Part shown: in pieces, positions 46,378 to 58,156 of the stretch | How positions within the stretch are numbered: position 1 is the stretch's first letter | Layout: each line of letters starts with the position of its first letter | Assembly (NCBI RefSeq): GCF_026210795.1 | Contig: NC_089448.1 | Coordinates: 1,984,001-2,048,000 of the forward strand | DNA from: Rhizophagus irregularis | Taxonomy: Eukaryota; Glomeromycota; Glomeromycetes; Glomerales; Glomeraceae | DNA length: 64,000 bases | Direction: 5' to 3' | The notes under the pieces: generated by a model | What the model was told of the DNA's origin: nothing | Seen by the model: the letters and a program-made list of their open reading frames with translations, nothing else | Databases searched by the model: none | Made by a program: the position numbers and the translations under genes

Positions 46378-47505
46378 TTAAAGTTTAGAATTCAATTTGT
46401 TACAATAGGAGTGAGGAAGGAATGTATGTTGTGAAAGATATTCAATCCTGGGTATGATGTCTTTGTTGATTACATAAATAATATGATCATGGGTAAGTAG
46501 CGTAATTACCATACTATTAATTTTAGCTATAGTAGTAGAATTGCTATCGTTGGCACTAAGATATACCCCTAAAATTCTTGTACCTTGACCATATGGGAGG
46601 AGTTTTACATCTACCGCTTCTGACTCAAATTGAAGATTAAGCATCCGCTCATCTAATTTTCGGTTATGAAGAATAACCGATTTTCTTTTATTAATTTTTA
46701 TGCTAGCAAATTGGTAAAAGTCGTCTGCTATATTTAAATTATGTTGTAGATTTTTTAAATTGTCCGCAAGCCAAGTGGTATCATCCAAATAGCCGAGAAC
46801 TTTCGCTGAGAAGGATTCTCGTATTACGTCTTCTGGGTCGTCATCATCGACTCTTTTCGGAAGCGTTGTGGTATAGTTGACTCCATCGAAATCAAGTGTG
46901 TTAATTTTTTCAAACATGGGATCATAGTATATAACCCATAATAAAGGGCAGATAGATTCTCCTTGGTCGATACCGTTGATGACATCGTACGCGTCTCCAA
47001 TCCAATCTTCGAATAAAACTTGATTTTTCCGATTAGTGAACAAGTTGATGATAAAAGTAATAATTTTTTCAGGTGTACAGATCCGTTTCAGTGCGCATTG
47101 AAGAAGAGAAATATTGAGTCTATCATAAGCTTTAGAGAGATCTTGTATCATAATGTATAATTTTTTCTTTTGAGAATTGGCAGCTATAATTGCAGTTTGA
47201 AGTGTGAGTATAATTTCCATACAAGATGAGCCTTGAGTACCTGCTCTATTGTTATGTTGGAGAATTTCACACGAACTTAAGAAAAGGTTAAGTCGGGAGT
47301 TAATGACTTTTACCAATAATTTTCGAAATGTATCAAGTAAAACTATCGGACGAGTGTGTTGGATATCGTTGTCCCACCAAGTTGGTTTTGGAATAGGATA
47401 TAAGAGTGCATCTTGCCATGATGATGGTATGAAACCTTTGTCTATGATGTCGTTGTAAAGAATTATAAGTTCGTTCAAAAATTCATCTGGAAGTTGTTTG
47501 ATCAT
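46378..47505 (-). CDS. LINE reverse transcriptase
   Basis: A frame of 375 residues holds the RT palm. Motif A region is QDLSKAYDRLN, motif B IDQGESICPLLW, and catalytic motif C YLDDT (more often FADD or YADD). NNKAPGPSGITYEMIK (RT motif 1 region) lies immediately upstream in the same frame, so the true domain starts above the first Met. A frameshift near 47570 separates it from the linker. The enzyme would copy LINE RNA at nicked target DNA. The two Asp of motif C and the Asp of motif A are intact. Confidence 0.9.
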   Translation of the reverse strand: MIKQLPDEFLNELIILYNDIIDKGFIPSSWQDALLYPIPKPTWWDNDIQHTRPIVLLDTFRKLLVKVINSRLNLFLSSCEILQHNNRAGTQGSSCMEIILTLQTAIIAANSQKKKLYIMIQDLSKAYDRLNISLLQCALKRICTPEKIITFIINLFTNRKNQVLFEDWIGDAYDVINGIDQGESICPLLWVIYYDPMFEKINTLDFDGVNYTTTLPKRVDDDDPEDVIRESFSAKVLGYLDDTTWLADNLKNLQHNLNIADDFYQFASIKINKRKSVILHNRKLDERMLNLQFESEAVDVKLLPYGQGTRILGVYLSANDSNSTTIAKINSMVITLLTHDHIIYVINKDIIPRIEYLSQHTFLPHSYCNKLNSKL

Positions 47506-47779
47506 TTCATATGTGATGCCTGAAGGACCAGGAGCCTTGTTGTTCGGTAGGACTTTGATGGTACTTCTAACGTTGTAGGGTTGGAAAGTTTGTTAATAGC
47601 ATCATCTGGAATGTTCATTTTGGGTTGATAATATTTGGCCCATTCTTCTCTAATCGGTAAGTTTGGGTCGTATTGTCTAGGATTGTTAGTCGTATCTGAA
47701 GAACCGATATGTTTGAAATGTGAATTAACTCTATTAGTAATTTCAGTTTCATCAGTAGTGAATTTGATTTCATCGTTTT

Positions 47780-48358
47780 TTAATATTTAAGACGATCCAA
47801 GGTAATTTTTCTTGGATTACGTTCGAGGATTGAGTTGAGGGCTCGTTTTTGATTATTTTTAATGTCATCATTACGTCTGTTAATAAAGAAGTTGATTTGT
47901 TGGAGGTCCCAATCACTGCGTTCCTTTTTAATCAACTCAGTAATATGATGTTTAAGGTTACAGATGTTTATTAGGACGTGTTCGATATCTTCATATGAGT
48001 TTAGTGAATTGTTAAATAAATGAATGGAGTATAAAATTTTATACATATGAAAGATCTTAATGATCCATTTGGATTTGCGTCGCCAAAGGTGATTGAAATT
48101 GAGGAGTAACTCGTTTTTTTCTGTTGTTGTAGCGGAAAATTCATTAGAAAATTCTTGAGATAATAAAAATAATCCATTTTTTAATAATGATTCTAATGAG
48201 TTAATTTGATGAATATAATTGTATTTTTGTCTTAATTCTAACGGAAAGTTATTACGTCTCGGGGTATTTTTGTATTTCTTGACGTTCATCTCTTCTAACG
48301 TTGATATGATTGCGGTATGAAGAGAATTCATGTGTGTAGAGATTTGTTTATCAATCAA
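47780..48358 (-). pseudogene. LINE linker between endonuclease and RT
   Basis: A helical, Asn/Lys-rich frame of 192 residues (ISTLEEMNVKKYKNTPRR, then FINRRNDDIKNNQKRALN). It leads in another frame to YLKNDEIKFTTDETEITNRV before the RT, showing a frameshift near 47785. No enzymatic motif; position and character match the linker of fungal LINEs. Confidence 0.65.
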
Positions 48359-48365
48359 TAAAAAT

Positions 48366-48788
48366 TCAAAAATTCATCTGTCGGTTGTAACACTTGAACA
48401 TGATGATTGATTTTGTTTTTGAAAGTTGTCCAGTCATCTTTATCAAGATCTTTGATATTATAGCGCGGATTTTGAATATTTTTTGATCACGTGATTTTTC
48501 GTACTTGTTTTTCTTTATTACTGAATTGTTAGGATGTGAAATTGATACTAAAAGTAGAGCATAATCCGACGAATACTTATCGGATTTCAATGAGGTATAG
48601 TCTGTAATTAAGTTTAATAGTCTTTCTGAACTAAAAATATAGTCTATTGTTGAAGGGAGTGTTATTTGGAAACCACGTGATTACATTTTTCTTTTCCAAA
48701 TTTTGATGCGATATTATAAAAGTTTAGTGTTCTAAGTACTTTATAGCACATCCACTGTTGAAGTCGATTAGTGTTACAATGGTCCAAT
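48366..48788 (-). pseudogene. LINE APE-type endonuclease, C-terminal fragment
   Basis: From the 5' truncation point the frame reads RLQQWMCYKVLRTLNFYNIA, shifts frame near 48675, then continues TPSTIDYIFSSERLLNLI and SSDYALLLVSI. These are the conserved IDY-F and SDH-L (here SDY) blocks of APE endonucleases. The N-terminal catalytic half is missing, so it cannot cut DNA. Confidence 0.75.
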
Positions 48789-48803
48789 GGACAGGACGCA
48801 TAC

Positions 48804-49454
48804 GCCTATAGTATAATACTATAAGTATATCGTAACCAGTAATCACGTGATAACAATAAATTATTCACATAATTGTTCTCGTAATAACTGGACAATGCCG
48901 AACAATAAAAGAAATTTGATATTCAGAAAATTTCAGAAATAGGCCGAACTAAAAAAAAAGTTAAGCATATAAAAAAAAATTCTTTTTTTTGTCGTTAACT
49001 GAACAATAAAATTTAAAAACAGGCTTTTACCATTTTTGGTGGCTGTCAAATGTAAAGGCGTAAAAATCATAATTCGTAAAAAAAAATGCGCGCATGTTTC
49101 GTGTTACTAAATTGGATTCTAAAATCCTATTTTAGTTAATTTCGGGGATGTATATCATACGCCCAGGGTTAGTTTATCCCTTATTGTATATTTTAGGAAT
49201 GTGAAGGGAGAAAATTTTACAAATTATAGATAAAAATACAGTAAATCTAGATTAATAATATATTATTAAGAATTCGACCGGTCAAAAGCTTTGCGAAAAA
49301 AAAAATATTGTTTTCTTATTCGGGAAGGAAAATTCGTTAGCTCGCTTACGTATATTTGAAATTTGAAAATTATACTTGAAGCAGCTTACAAATTCTTGAT
49401 TGAATAATTCTAATTAAAACCTAAAACCTCATAGTGTACAGTTTTAGAAATATA
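48804..49454. other. Intergenic, no gene seen
   Basis: A+T-rich. The segment at 48810-48895 repeats one at 35770-35860. No coding character. Confidence 0.5.
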
Positions 49455-49860
49455 TAAAGAATTGTGAAGTTACGCAAAGGGAAAAAATTTTAGAAAAGGG
49501 TTTATTATTAGATGAAACAAAATTGAAACAAAATTGGTAACGTATTTTGATACGAATGATATACACGTTTTAAAGTTACCAATAAATAAAATACTTTGTC
49601 CGGAAGAACGGGATTCATTTACCGTTAGTGATAAAAAAGGCGATTTATTGTTTACAAATATAGCAAAGTAGATCATTTTGTTCACCAAAAATGATGATTT
49701 TATAAATCGATAAAGGAGAAGTTTATATAAAAAAGAACTGCGGCTAATAAATAGACATATCGTCATATCGTACAATACTTTCGTGATATTTTTCGCCAGG
49801 AAAAATATGTTATGCCACATAATATAAACTCCGGACTCCGGTATGACAACCTTTTAAGTT
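49455..49860 (+). pseudogene. Decayed plus-strand coding fragment
   Basis: Plus-strand frames contain protein-like runs broken by stops and frame shifts: REKILEKGLLLDETKLKQNW, VLKLPINKILCPEERDSF, TVSDKKGDLLFTNIAK. No family was recognised. The opposite-strand 116-residue frame looks less like protein and is treated as a shadow. Confidence 0.35.
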
Positions 49861-50088
49861 TTTATTTAAAACCTTTGACATTTTTTTTATAATTGTGACT
49901 CTTTGTTTTGCAACTCCATTGTTTACGTATATGGCTAATAAAGAAGTAATTATTATAAAAACCATTAAGGAATAGAATTTTTAAGGGGGTCATCGTATTT
50001 CTTTTTCTTTTCTTAGTCGTTATTTTTTTTAAAAAAAAAGAGAAAAAATTCAAAAGTAAAAGAAAATTATCAAATTTTCGCTATTTAT

Positions 50089-50140
50089 AAAAATATCGTA
50101 CAAATATTAAATACTTAAATCTTATTTTCCAAAAGTTACT
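50089..50140 (+). promoter_or_regulatory. Conserved 5' flank of ZNFX1-like copy 2
   Basis: Matches the 5' flank of copy 1 (89-144): ATCGTACAAATATTAAATAC, AAATCTTATT and AAAAGTTACT before ATG. Conservation across the two copies supports the chosen start codons. Confidence 0.4.
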
Positions 50141-53100
50141 ATGTTTGGTGGTGGTAACAACTATAACGCAAGAGCAAACTTCAACCGTGGTGGACGCGGC
50201 GGACGCGGTGGTGAAAGAGGAAGCTTTCGTGAAGTACGTGGTGGTGGAAGAGGAAGCTTTCGTGAAGTACGTGGTGGTGGAAGAGGAAGCTTCCGTGAAG
50301 TACGTGGTGGTGGAAGAGGAAGCTTTCGGGAAGTACGTGGTGGTGGAAGAGGTCATGATACGCCAAGACTTAGTATTCCTGAAAGAAAGAAATTGCAACA
50401 AAAAACTGCCATTGAAAATTTTAGTCCCCCTAATTTAGCACATGAAGGTAGTGACAAATTAGTGTTTATTGTTAATGGAGAACCGATTACTACCGTTTGG
50501 AAAAAAAAATTGTTGAAAACCCCTTGGCATCAAAATGATGTTAGAATTTTCATTTCTTCAGCATTAGTAGCAACTGATTCTCAAAAAGCCGGAGAATTAG
50601 TAACGGAATTAGGTAATGATAATGGTCTAGAGAGATTAAGAGAAATAATGAATTTCCCTATGTCATGTGATGCGGGACTTGATGATAGAAAATTATCCTT
50701 TCAATATGTTATATTACCTTTTTTGGGGTTACTGACAAAAACTGATATTACTAAGTGCATTTTGAAATATGTTGACGCAATATTTATGCTTATTTATAAA
50801 AATCTCGTAAGTATTATCGACGAAACTAACTAAATGTGATGGATTATTCTTTTCTTTACGATTAATTCCTTTTTTTTTTCTTAAAAAAAACAGGACTCGT
50901 TCTTTCATAAGAAAGTGATGAAAATGTTGGAAACGCTTGTTTCACGTAATTATATCGTAGATAATAAGGTTAATGTGGATAGATTATTTATCGAGGAACC
51001 ATATTCATTCATTCCACCTTCGTAAGTAATAATTTTGACATAAAACGTGCAGATATGCGAATCAAGTGTAATAATATATTAATTAATTTTTATTTAATAC
51101 GTTTTATAGTCTAGGAATATTTTTTTTGATAATTGTACGACTTCTTACAGAGTTATTACGTCGTATTAAAGAGGCATCCACTAATGAGACAATGCATAAT
51201 ATTGTTCACTATTTACAAGACTTAACGGCTAAATATAAACGATCACTTGAAAGGCCGCTCATTTCAAGAGACCCATTAATTGATAATTTGGAGATCAGGA
51301 AATATTTTTTCGCGATACTAGATAATGAAATGAATATTATGATTGAAATGTTTAATACTGAACATATTTCGGAAACTTCCAATGTACCTGATGAATCTTC
51401 TAATGATGATGAAAAAAGACATGATAATGATTTTGAAAATATTTCAAACATATCAATTATTCCTACAGAAGAAGAAATATTATGTGATCAACCTCCTAAT
51501 TTACCTTCACTTTTTGACGAACGTCACACTTTGCCAAATGGAGCGGCTAAATTACTTGATAGACAATTTCGCCTTTTAAGAGAAGACATGTTAAATCCAA
51601 TTCGTGGTGGAATATCAAATTTTTTGACTTTATTATCCAAAAATTATTATTTCACTTTAAATAATAATGGTAGATTATCTAATGAGTTGGAGAATGTACT
51701 AAATAGAGGAGGTAAATATACTTATAATAAAGGTGCAAATGATAATGGCGATTTACAAGTATATGCAAATATAGAATTTGTTAATGTTGCTTGTGATAGA
51801 TGGAATGGTTTGTTTTGTACTCTAAAATTTATTCCAACTCATAATTCAACAAATATAAGGAAAATAAGAGAATATTGGCGAAACAGTAAAAGATTAAAAC
51901 CTGGTAATCTCGTTGCTCTTTTATTACCAAATCCGAATTCCGAACGTGATTTTAATTTATATTCAATTTATTTCGGTGTAATCATGTCAAGAGATGAAAT
52001 GACAGAAGATGAACGTATTAGAATACATATCAATTTTAATGACCTATCAATTTATCCTATTGCATTAAATGAAATTTCAAAACTTCGTAATTCAACCACA
52101 AAAAATAATTCAAAAAATTCGAACGAAGTAAAAAGTTACATGGTAGAATCAACTAATATTTATTATGAAGCTTATCGTCATGTTCTTACAACACTTCAAA
52201 CTACCAAGCCTTCTTCTCTCCCCTTTAAACAATATTTAGCTCCTGAACTTGATTTCTGTTCAGAGAGCATTCATGTTAATGTTAACCCTCCAAAGTATAC
52301 TAGAGCACCAGGATTTCAATTTGATTTATCAGCTTTATGCGATAACAAACAGAATTTAACATTAAATGTCGCTAATACGCATACTTATGATGACGTAGCA
52401 AAGAAAATTAATGCATATAGTATATTGGATGAATCTCAAGGTAACAAAAAGATTTAATTTTTTTAAAAGATCCACATATCATGACATAAATTTTATTAAT
52501 TTATTCATTTTTTCAATTGCAGCTAAAGCAGTGATTTCTGCTTTAACGCGCGAAATTGCACTAATTGAAGGTAATGAACGTTCTTTGAAAGACCAAAAAA
52601 AAAGAATTAAATTTAACAAAATAATTTTTACTTTTTTCATAATTTTTAGGACCACCTGGTACCGGTAAAACTGTAGTTGGTATTGAAATAATGAAAGTAT
52701 TATTGGCCGAAAATAATCGAGCAAATATTGGTCCTATTCTCACCATTTGTTTTACTAATCATGCTCTTGATCAGTTCTTGGAGGTAATTAATACTTATTC
52801 ATCATTAAAGATTTTATTCGTTTTATTTCATCTAATTTAATATTCATTTTTTTCTTTTTATGATTTAGCATTTACTTGATAAAAATATAACAAAAAATAT
52901 AGTGAGATTGGGTACTCGAACAAAATCTGATAAAGTTAAAAATTTTATGCTAGGTAAAGTTAAACCTAAAAATAGTAATATCCCAATATTATTTCAAAAA
53001 TTAGAAAATATTGAAGAAGAAGTTCAGGATATAAAAACATATTATAAAAGTCGCATAATATGGAATGACGTATCTGAATATCTAAAGGATACTCAGAGAG

Positions 53101-56100
53101 ATTTTTATAATAAATTTAGTAATGTAACTCATATTGATTTACCTAGTTGGGTCTTGGGAGCAAATATTATTGAAGAAATTGATGAAGATTCTGAAACTGA
53201 AGAGAGTAGTGATGAAGAATTTGATGATGAAGAAATTGATGACGAAGAAATTGATGACGAAGAAACTGATGATGAAGAAACTGATGATAAAGGTTTTCAA
53301 GATAGTAATAAAGAAAAAAATGAAGAATCTCAGAATAAATTTATTAAGGTTCAAGGAAGGAAGATGCACGAATTTGAAAAATGGTTAATTGGGGAAGATA
53401 TTAAAAAGATTGAAGAGAGAAAAAATCATTGGTTAAATAATGAAGAAACGGATTCAGATGATGATGAATTTATCAATGAAGAATTACAATTTGTAAAAAA
53501 TTATGAAAAACCAAACACTGATCGTTCTTTGAATGAATTATTAGAGGATTGTTCAATTTGGAAAATGTCAAAAAAAGAAAGACAAAAACTTCATGATTAT
53601 TGGCGTGCAAAACTTGATGAAGAAAGATTATTGAATTTACAAACTAAGCATGAAGGATGTCGTCAAGAGTTGAATGATATTTATGATGAGGAACGCCGTC
53701 AAATATTATTAAATAGTGATGTTATTGGTATGACAACAAGTGGTGCTGCTAAATTACAAAATTTAATTAAATATATTGATCCTAAAATCATTATTTGTGA
53801 AGAAGCTGGTGAAGTTTTAGAAGCTCATATTCTTAGTGCGTTAACTCCTTCTACTCAACATTTAATATTAATAGGGGATCACAATCAGCTTCGACCTAGT
53901 GTTTCAACATATTCTCTTAGTATGGAATCACAAATAGGAGAAATTTATCAATTGAATAAATCATTATTTGAAAGATTTGTTGATGGTAATAATGCAATTA
54001 CAATTGAAAGAACTCGACTTTTAACTCAGAGACGTATGAGAAATGAAATTTCTGAATTAATTAGTAGTACAATTTATGATGATCTAGAAGATGGCGAAAA
54101 CACTGCTAAATATCCAAATATATGTGGAGCTCAGCATAATGTATATTTTATCGATCATAATCACCCAGAAGATAGTTTTGGTGATTCCGGGACACAATCT
54201 CATGTAAATATGCATGAAGTTAAAATGGTTGTAGAAATGGTTAAATATTTTGTTAAAAATGGATATACTAAACATGAAGATATAGCAGTGCTTACTCCTT
54301 ATTCAGGACAATTGATCAAAATCAAGGATGCTTTATCTAAATCATTTTTCGTTGAAATTGATGAGAGAGATGCAGAGAATATTGCTGATATGGAGGGAGA
54401 AGAAAATAATACTTCAAAACCATTAAATCAACGAGTTATTTTAAGAACTGTTGATAACTTTCAGGGTGAAGAGGCAAAAATAATTATCATTTCATTAGTT
54501 CGTAATTGTTCTGGTAATAAATATAGCTCTATCGGATTTCTTAAAAGCAAAAATAGAAGTAACGTATTATTATCACGTGCTAAGGAAGGAATGTATCTTA
54601 TTGGTAATTCTAAGTTGATGGCATCAAAATCTCTGGACATGTGGGCTAAGGTAGTTGATATCTTACACAAGCGTGATCCATCACAAATTGGTCCTGGTAT
54701 GCCAATTGTATGTAAACTACATCCTGATTGCAAAGAGGTTGTCACTAAACCCGAACAATTTGCCGAATTTTGTTCTCCAAATGGTGGATGCCGTAGTATT
54801 TGTAATAAGCTACTTTCTTGCAAACATACATGTGTTGATAAATGTCATTTCAACGATCGCGATCATAAGAAATATAAATGTCGTAAGCCTTGTGAAAGAT
54901 TTAAATGTGATCATAAATGTCCAAAATATTGCTATGAAGATTGTGAAAAATGTAATGCTCCCATTGAAAATGTTAGATTACCTTGTAGACATTCATTACC
55001 AAAGGTTGAATGTTGGAGAGTTCAAGATAACGTTATGCCTAAATGCTGTTTTCCAATGGATATTATATTACCTGGCTGTGGGCACACATTAAAAGATGTT
55101 GAATGTTGGAGAGTTCAAAATGATGATCTACCTGAATGTCGGTATCCAATTGATATTAAATTACCTGACTGTGGACACACATTACAAGATGTTGAATGTT
55201 GGAGAGCTCAAAATAATGATCTACCTGAATGTCGGTATCCAATTGATATTAAATTACCTGACTGTGGACACACATTACAAGATGTTGAATGTTGGAGAGT
55301 TCAAAATGATGATCTACCTGAATGTCGGTATCCAATTGATATTAAATTACCTGACTGTGGACACACATTACAAGATGTTGAATGTTGGAGAGCTCGAAAC
55401 AATGATATACCTGCATGTAGATCTCCAGTTGATATCCAATTACTTTGTGGACATACATTATATAGTGCTGAATGTTGGAGAAATCAAAATAGAGAAAAAA
55501 TTGAATGTGATGAACCTATTGATCTTATATTACCTGGTTGTGGACATACATTACCAAAAGCTAAATGTTGTTTGGATAAAGATAAAGAAAGCATCAAGTG
55601 TAAAACCTCTATTAATGTTACATTATCTTGCGGACATACATTACAAGATGTTGAATGTTGGAAAAATAAACATAGACAATTACCTAAGTGTAGTGCTTCT
55701 ACTAATATTACATTGCCTTGTGGACATATATTACAAAATGTCGAATGTCATAAAAATGAAATCAAAGAAGAAATCAAATGTACCGCTCCTGATGATATTG
55801 AATTACCTTGTGGACATATATTAGAAAATGCTGAATGCTGGCAAAATAAAAATAAAGAAAAAATTAAATGTAATACTACTAAGGATATTACATTACCTGT
55901 TTGCGGACATCTATTACAAAATGTTGAATGTTATAGAGTTCAAAATGAAGAGTCATTTACATGCAAGTTTCCGGTTGATATTGAATCACCTGGTTGTGAT
56001 CATACATTAAAGATTGAATGCTGCAAAAAAGATCAAAGTGAAAATATACCTAAATGTAATCATCTTGTTAAGACTAAATTACCTTGTGGACATATGTCAG

Positions 56101-58156
56101 GATATGTTGATTGTTGGGAAATTAAAGAGAAAGAAATCAAATGTAATGCTTCTATTGATATTAAGTTACCTTGTGGACATACATTACTAAATGTTAAATG
56201 TAGTCAAAAAGAAATACCTAAATGTAATGTTAATGTTGATTTTGAATTTCCATGTGGACATAAATTAAAAAATGTTGAATGTTGGAGAAAAGAATCACTC
56301 AAGTGTACGGAAAAAATCCCAAAAAAATTATCATGTTGTGAACACACTATTATCACTCAGGTATGTAAAATATTTTTTAATTTATATTGTAATTTTTATG
56401 TTTTTAAATAATTGTTCCTAACATTAACTTTAATTTCATATTTTAGTGTTCTAAGTCAGTTGATAATGTTCTATGCAAAAATAAATGTGGAAAACAATTA
56501 AAATGTGGACATGATTGTTTAAATAAATGTCTTGGATGTCAAAGACGGTCTATGTCACAAAATTTCATATTTAAAGACAAAAAATTAGAAATTAAAGAAG
56601 CAATTCTTATCAGGCGAACAAGACATCAAAAGTGTAAGATTACATGTAAAAAGCTATTATATTGTGGTCACATGTGTAAAGAAGATTGCCATATGGGTGA
56701 ATGTCGTCGGTCTTGTAATGATAAATGTGCGGTATCATGTGAACATACTAAAAAAGCATGTAATAAAGAATGTTCAGAACCTTGTGCTGTGTGCGCAAAA
56801 CAATGTTCGTGGGAATGTAAGCATAAAGGAAAATGCGAGTTAAGTTGTGGAATTCCTTGTGATAGATTACCTTGTAATGAAAGATGTGATAAAAAATTGA
56901 GATGTGGGCATACATGTGCTGGCGTTTGTGGTGAAATTTGTCCTCCTTGTGCTAACGCTAAATGTGCTCCCAAAGAAGTTAAAAATCAAGGTAATTTAAT
57001 TTAATTGATATTATTCGTTATTTATAAATTTATTTGTTATTAACATGATTTGTTTAAAAAAAAACCAGTATCGGATAGAATCAATAAAACTACGTTTAGT
57101 AAGGTAGATTGGAATAAAGAAAGGATGATTTTTCTTTCTTGCGGCCATATATATACAATGAAATCTATGGATAATCATATGGGAATGAAAGATTATTATG
57201 AAGGTTCGATCGATAGAGGATGGACGTCAGTTAAATTGCTTCCAACTTCAACAAGTGTAAAAACATGTCCAGAATGTCAAGCACCGATCAAAGATATTAA
57301 AAGATATGGAAGAATAATTAAAAAATGTACATTGGATATTCAGAACAGGAAATTTATTACAAAATATGATGGTGAATTAAGAAAAATTTCCAAACGTATT
57401 AATACAATTTTTAACGAAATGAACAAAAGTAGGAATAAGTTAAAAAACGAATTACCTAATAATCCTAAATTAAAACCAAAAGAAATAGTACTTAAAGAAC
57501 ATAATGTTGCATATAAAGGATTATCCGAAATTACTCCTTACTATTATTTTGAAAGTATTGCATTATATCATGGATTTGATGATAATAGCCAACAAGTTTG
57601 GCTTAGTCATGTTGGTAAATTATTAAAATGTTATGAGGAATTGATTAACATTATTCATTCCACAAAGAAATCACCTCATAAAAAAGCGTTTGAAGCAAGT
57701 TTGTAAGTATTCTAAAATAGTTGATTTTATAATATTGATATTTTTATCATTATTTATTCTAACTTCATTTAAATTTTTTCTTTTTTTTTTAGAAATATAA
57801 ATGGAGGATCTAAAGCTTTCTTATCAAGATTAGATAATAAAATTCATTTGATTTATTTAGATGCGATTCTTGAAATAATCAATATACAAAAATCCTTACA
57901 AAATGAAGTTTCATTCATAGTTAAAGAAATATCAATAAAAGAATCGATAACCGTAGGAACAAATGATGGTATAAGTATTAAAGAAGTTTGGCAAAATTTT
58001 GATAGAAGGTTAAAAGATTCTATTCAAAAACATCAATGTCATGGTATAGATAACATCGATAATACAATGAGAAGTCCCAATTACAATAACGCTGAAGAAG
58101 AATTTAAGAATAGTATTTCATATAGATTAGATAAATTATGGAATGATAGTGATTAA
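50141..58156 (+). CDS. ZNFX1-like SF1 helicase with NFX1-type zinc fingers, copy 2
   Basis: Nine exons: 50141-50806, 50894-51021, 51110-52440, 52523-52570, 52650-52783, 52869-56360, 56447-56990, 57069-57702, 57793-58156. All are GT-AG with closed phase, giving about 2446 residues. Domain order equals copy 1: ZNFX1-type N-terminus, Walker A GPPGTGKT near 725, acidic insert (FDDEEIDDEEIDDEETDDEE), motif II CEEAGEVLEAH near 1080, DNFQGEEAK, NVLLSRAKEG, fifteen CGH/CW repeats (about 1470-1928), NFX1 fingers in exon 7 and a helical tail. Unlike copy 1 it starts with RGG-rich repeats likely to bind RNA. Three repeat units are almost identical at the DNA level. Intron positions match copy 1, while intron sequences have diverged. 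RNA helicase function is from the family; a role in RNA silencing is inferred. Confidence 0.9.
50217..50350 (+). repeat. 33-bp coding repeat making RGG motifs
   Basis: Four copies of a 33-bp unit encode GRGSFREVRGG. Together with the preceding NRGGRGGRGG they form an RGG/RG-rich N-terminus. Units differ by only one or two bases, so expansion is recent. Copy 1 has a single FRGG at this place. Confidence 0.9.
54970..56345 (+). repeat. Coding tandem array of CGH/CW zinc-ligand repeats (copy 2)
   Basis: Fifteen units of the same type as in copy 1. Units 3-5 (about 55141-55420) are nearly identical at the DNA level with an exact 93-bp period (31 residues: CGHTLQDVECW, then PECRYPIDIKLPD). One unit has CRH and another CDH, and some lack the Trp. 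The array runs right up to the intron before the NFX1 fingers. Confidence 0.85.

Larger units (their letters stand above)
42731..48788 (-). mobile_element. 5'-truncated non-LTR retrotransposon (LINE)
   Basis: The element reads on the minus strand, in order: C-terminal part of an APE-type endonuclease, linker, reverse transcriptase, thumb/connector, RNase H, C-terminal cysteine finger region, and a 3' tail of AAATAAAT repeats at 42731-42755. It begins inside the endonuclease, so it is 5'-truncated, as is common for LINEs. Frameshifts near 47785, 47570 and 46375 and several stops make it defective. A hAT-like element (44181-44962) is inserted in its RNase H region. The RNase H suggests an I/Tad-like or related clade, but the clade is not determined here. 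Confidence 0.9.
42716..48803. repeat. 15-bp target-site duplication around the LINE
   Basis: GGACAGGACGCATAC occurs at 42716-42730 and 48789-48803, directly bordering the LINE on both sides. A 15-bp perfect duplication is typical of target-primed reverse transcription. Confidence 0.9.

Noticed and set aside
49470-49820. 116-residue minus-strand frame
   Set aside because: The plus strand shows more convincing, though broken, coding fragments; the minus frame is Phe/Ser-rich and looks like a shadow.
50145-50438. Second plus-strand frame and minus-strand His-rich frame over the RGG repeats
   Set aside because: Repeat shadows. The main frame joins correctly to exon 2 and matches copy 1 downstream.
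55096-55824. Long open frame of 242 residues overlapping the helicase zinc-repeat region
   Set aside because: It is another frame of the tandem repeat. The 93-bp units keep all frames in step, so an open second frame is copied along. The main frame continues the helicase across introns.
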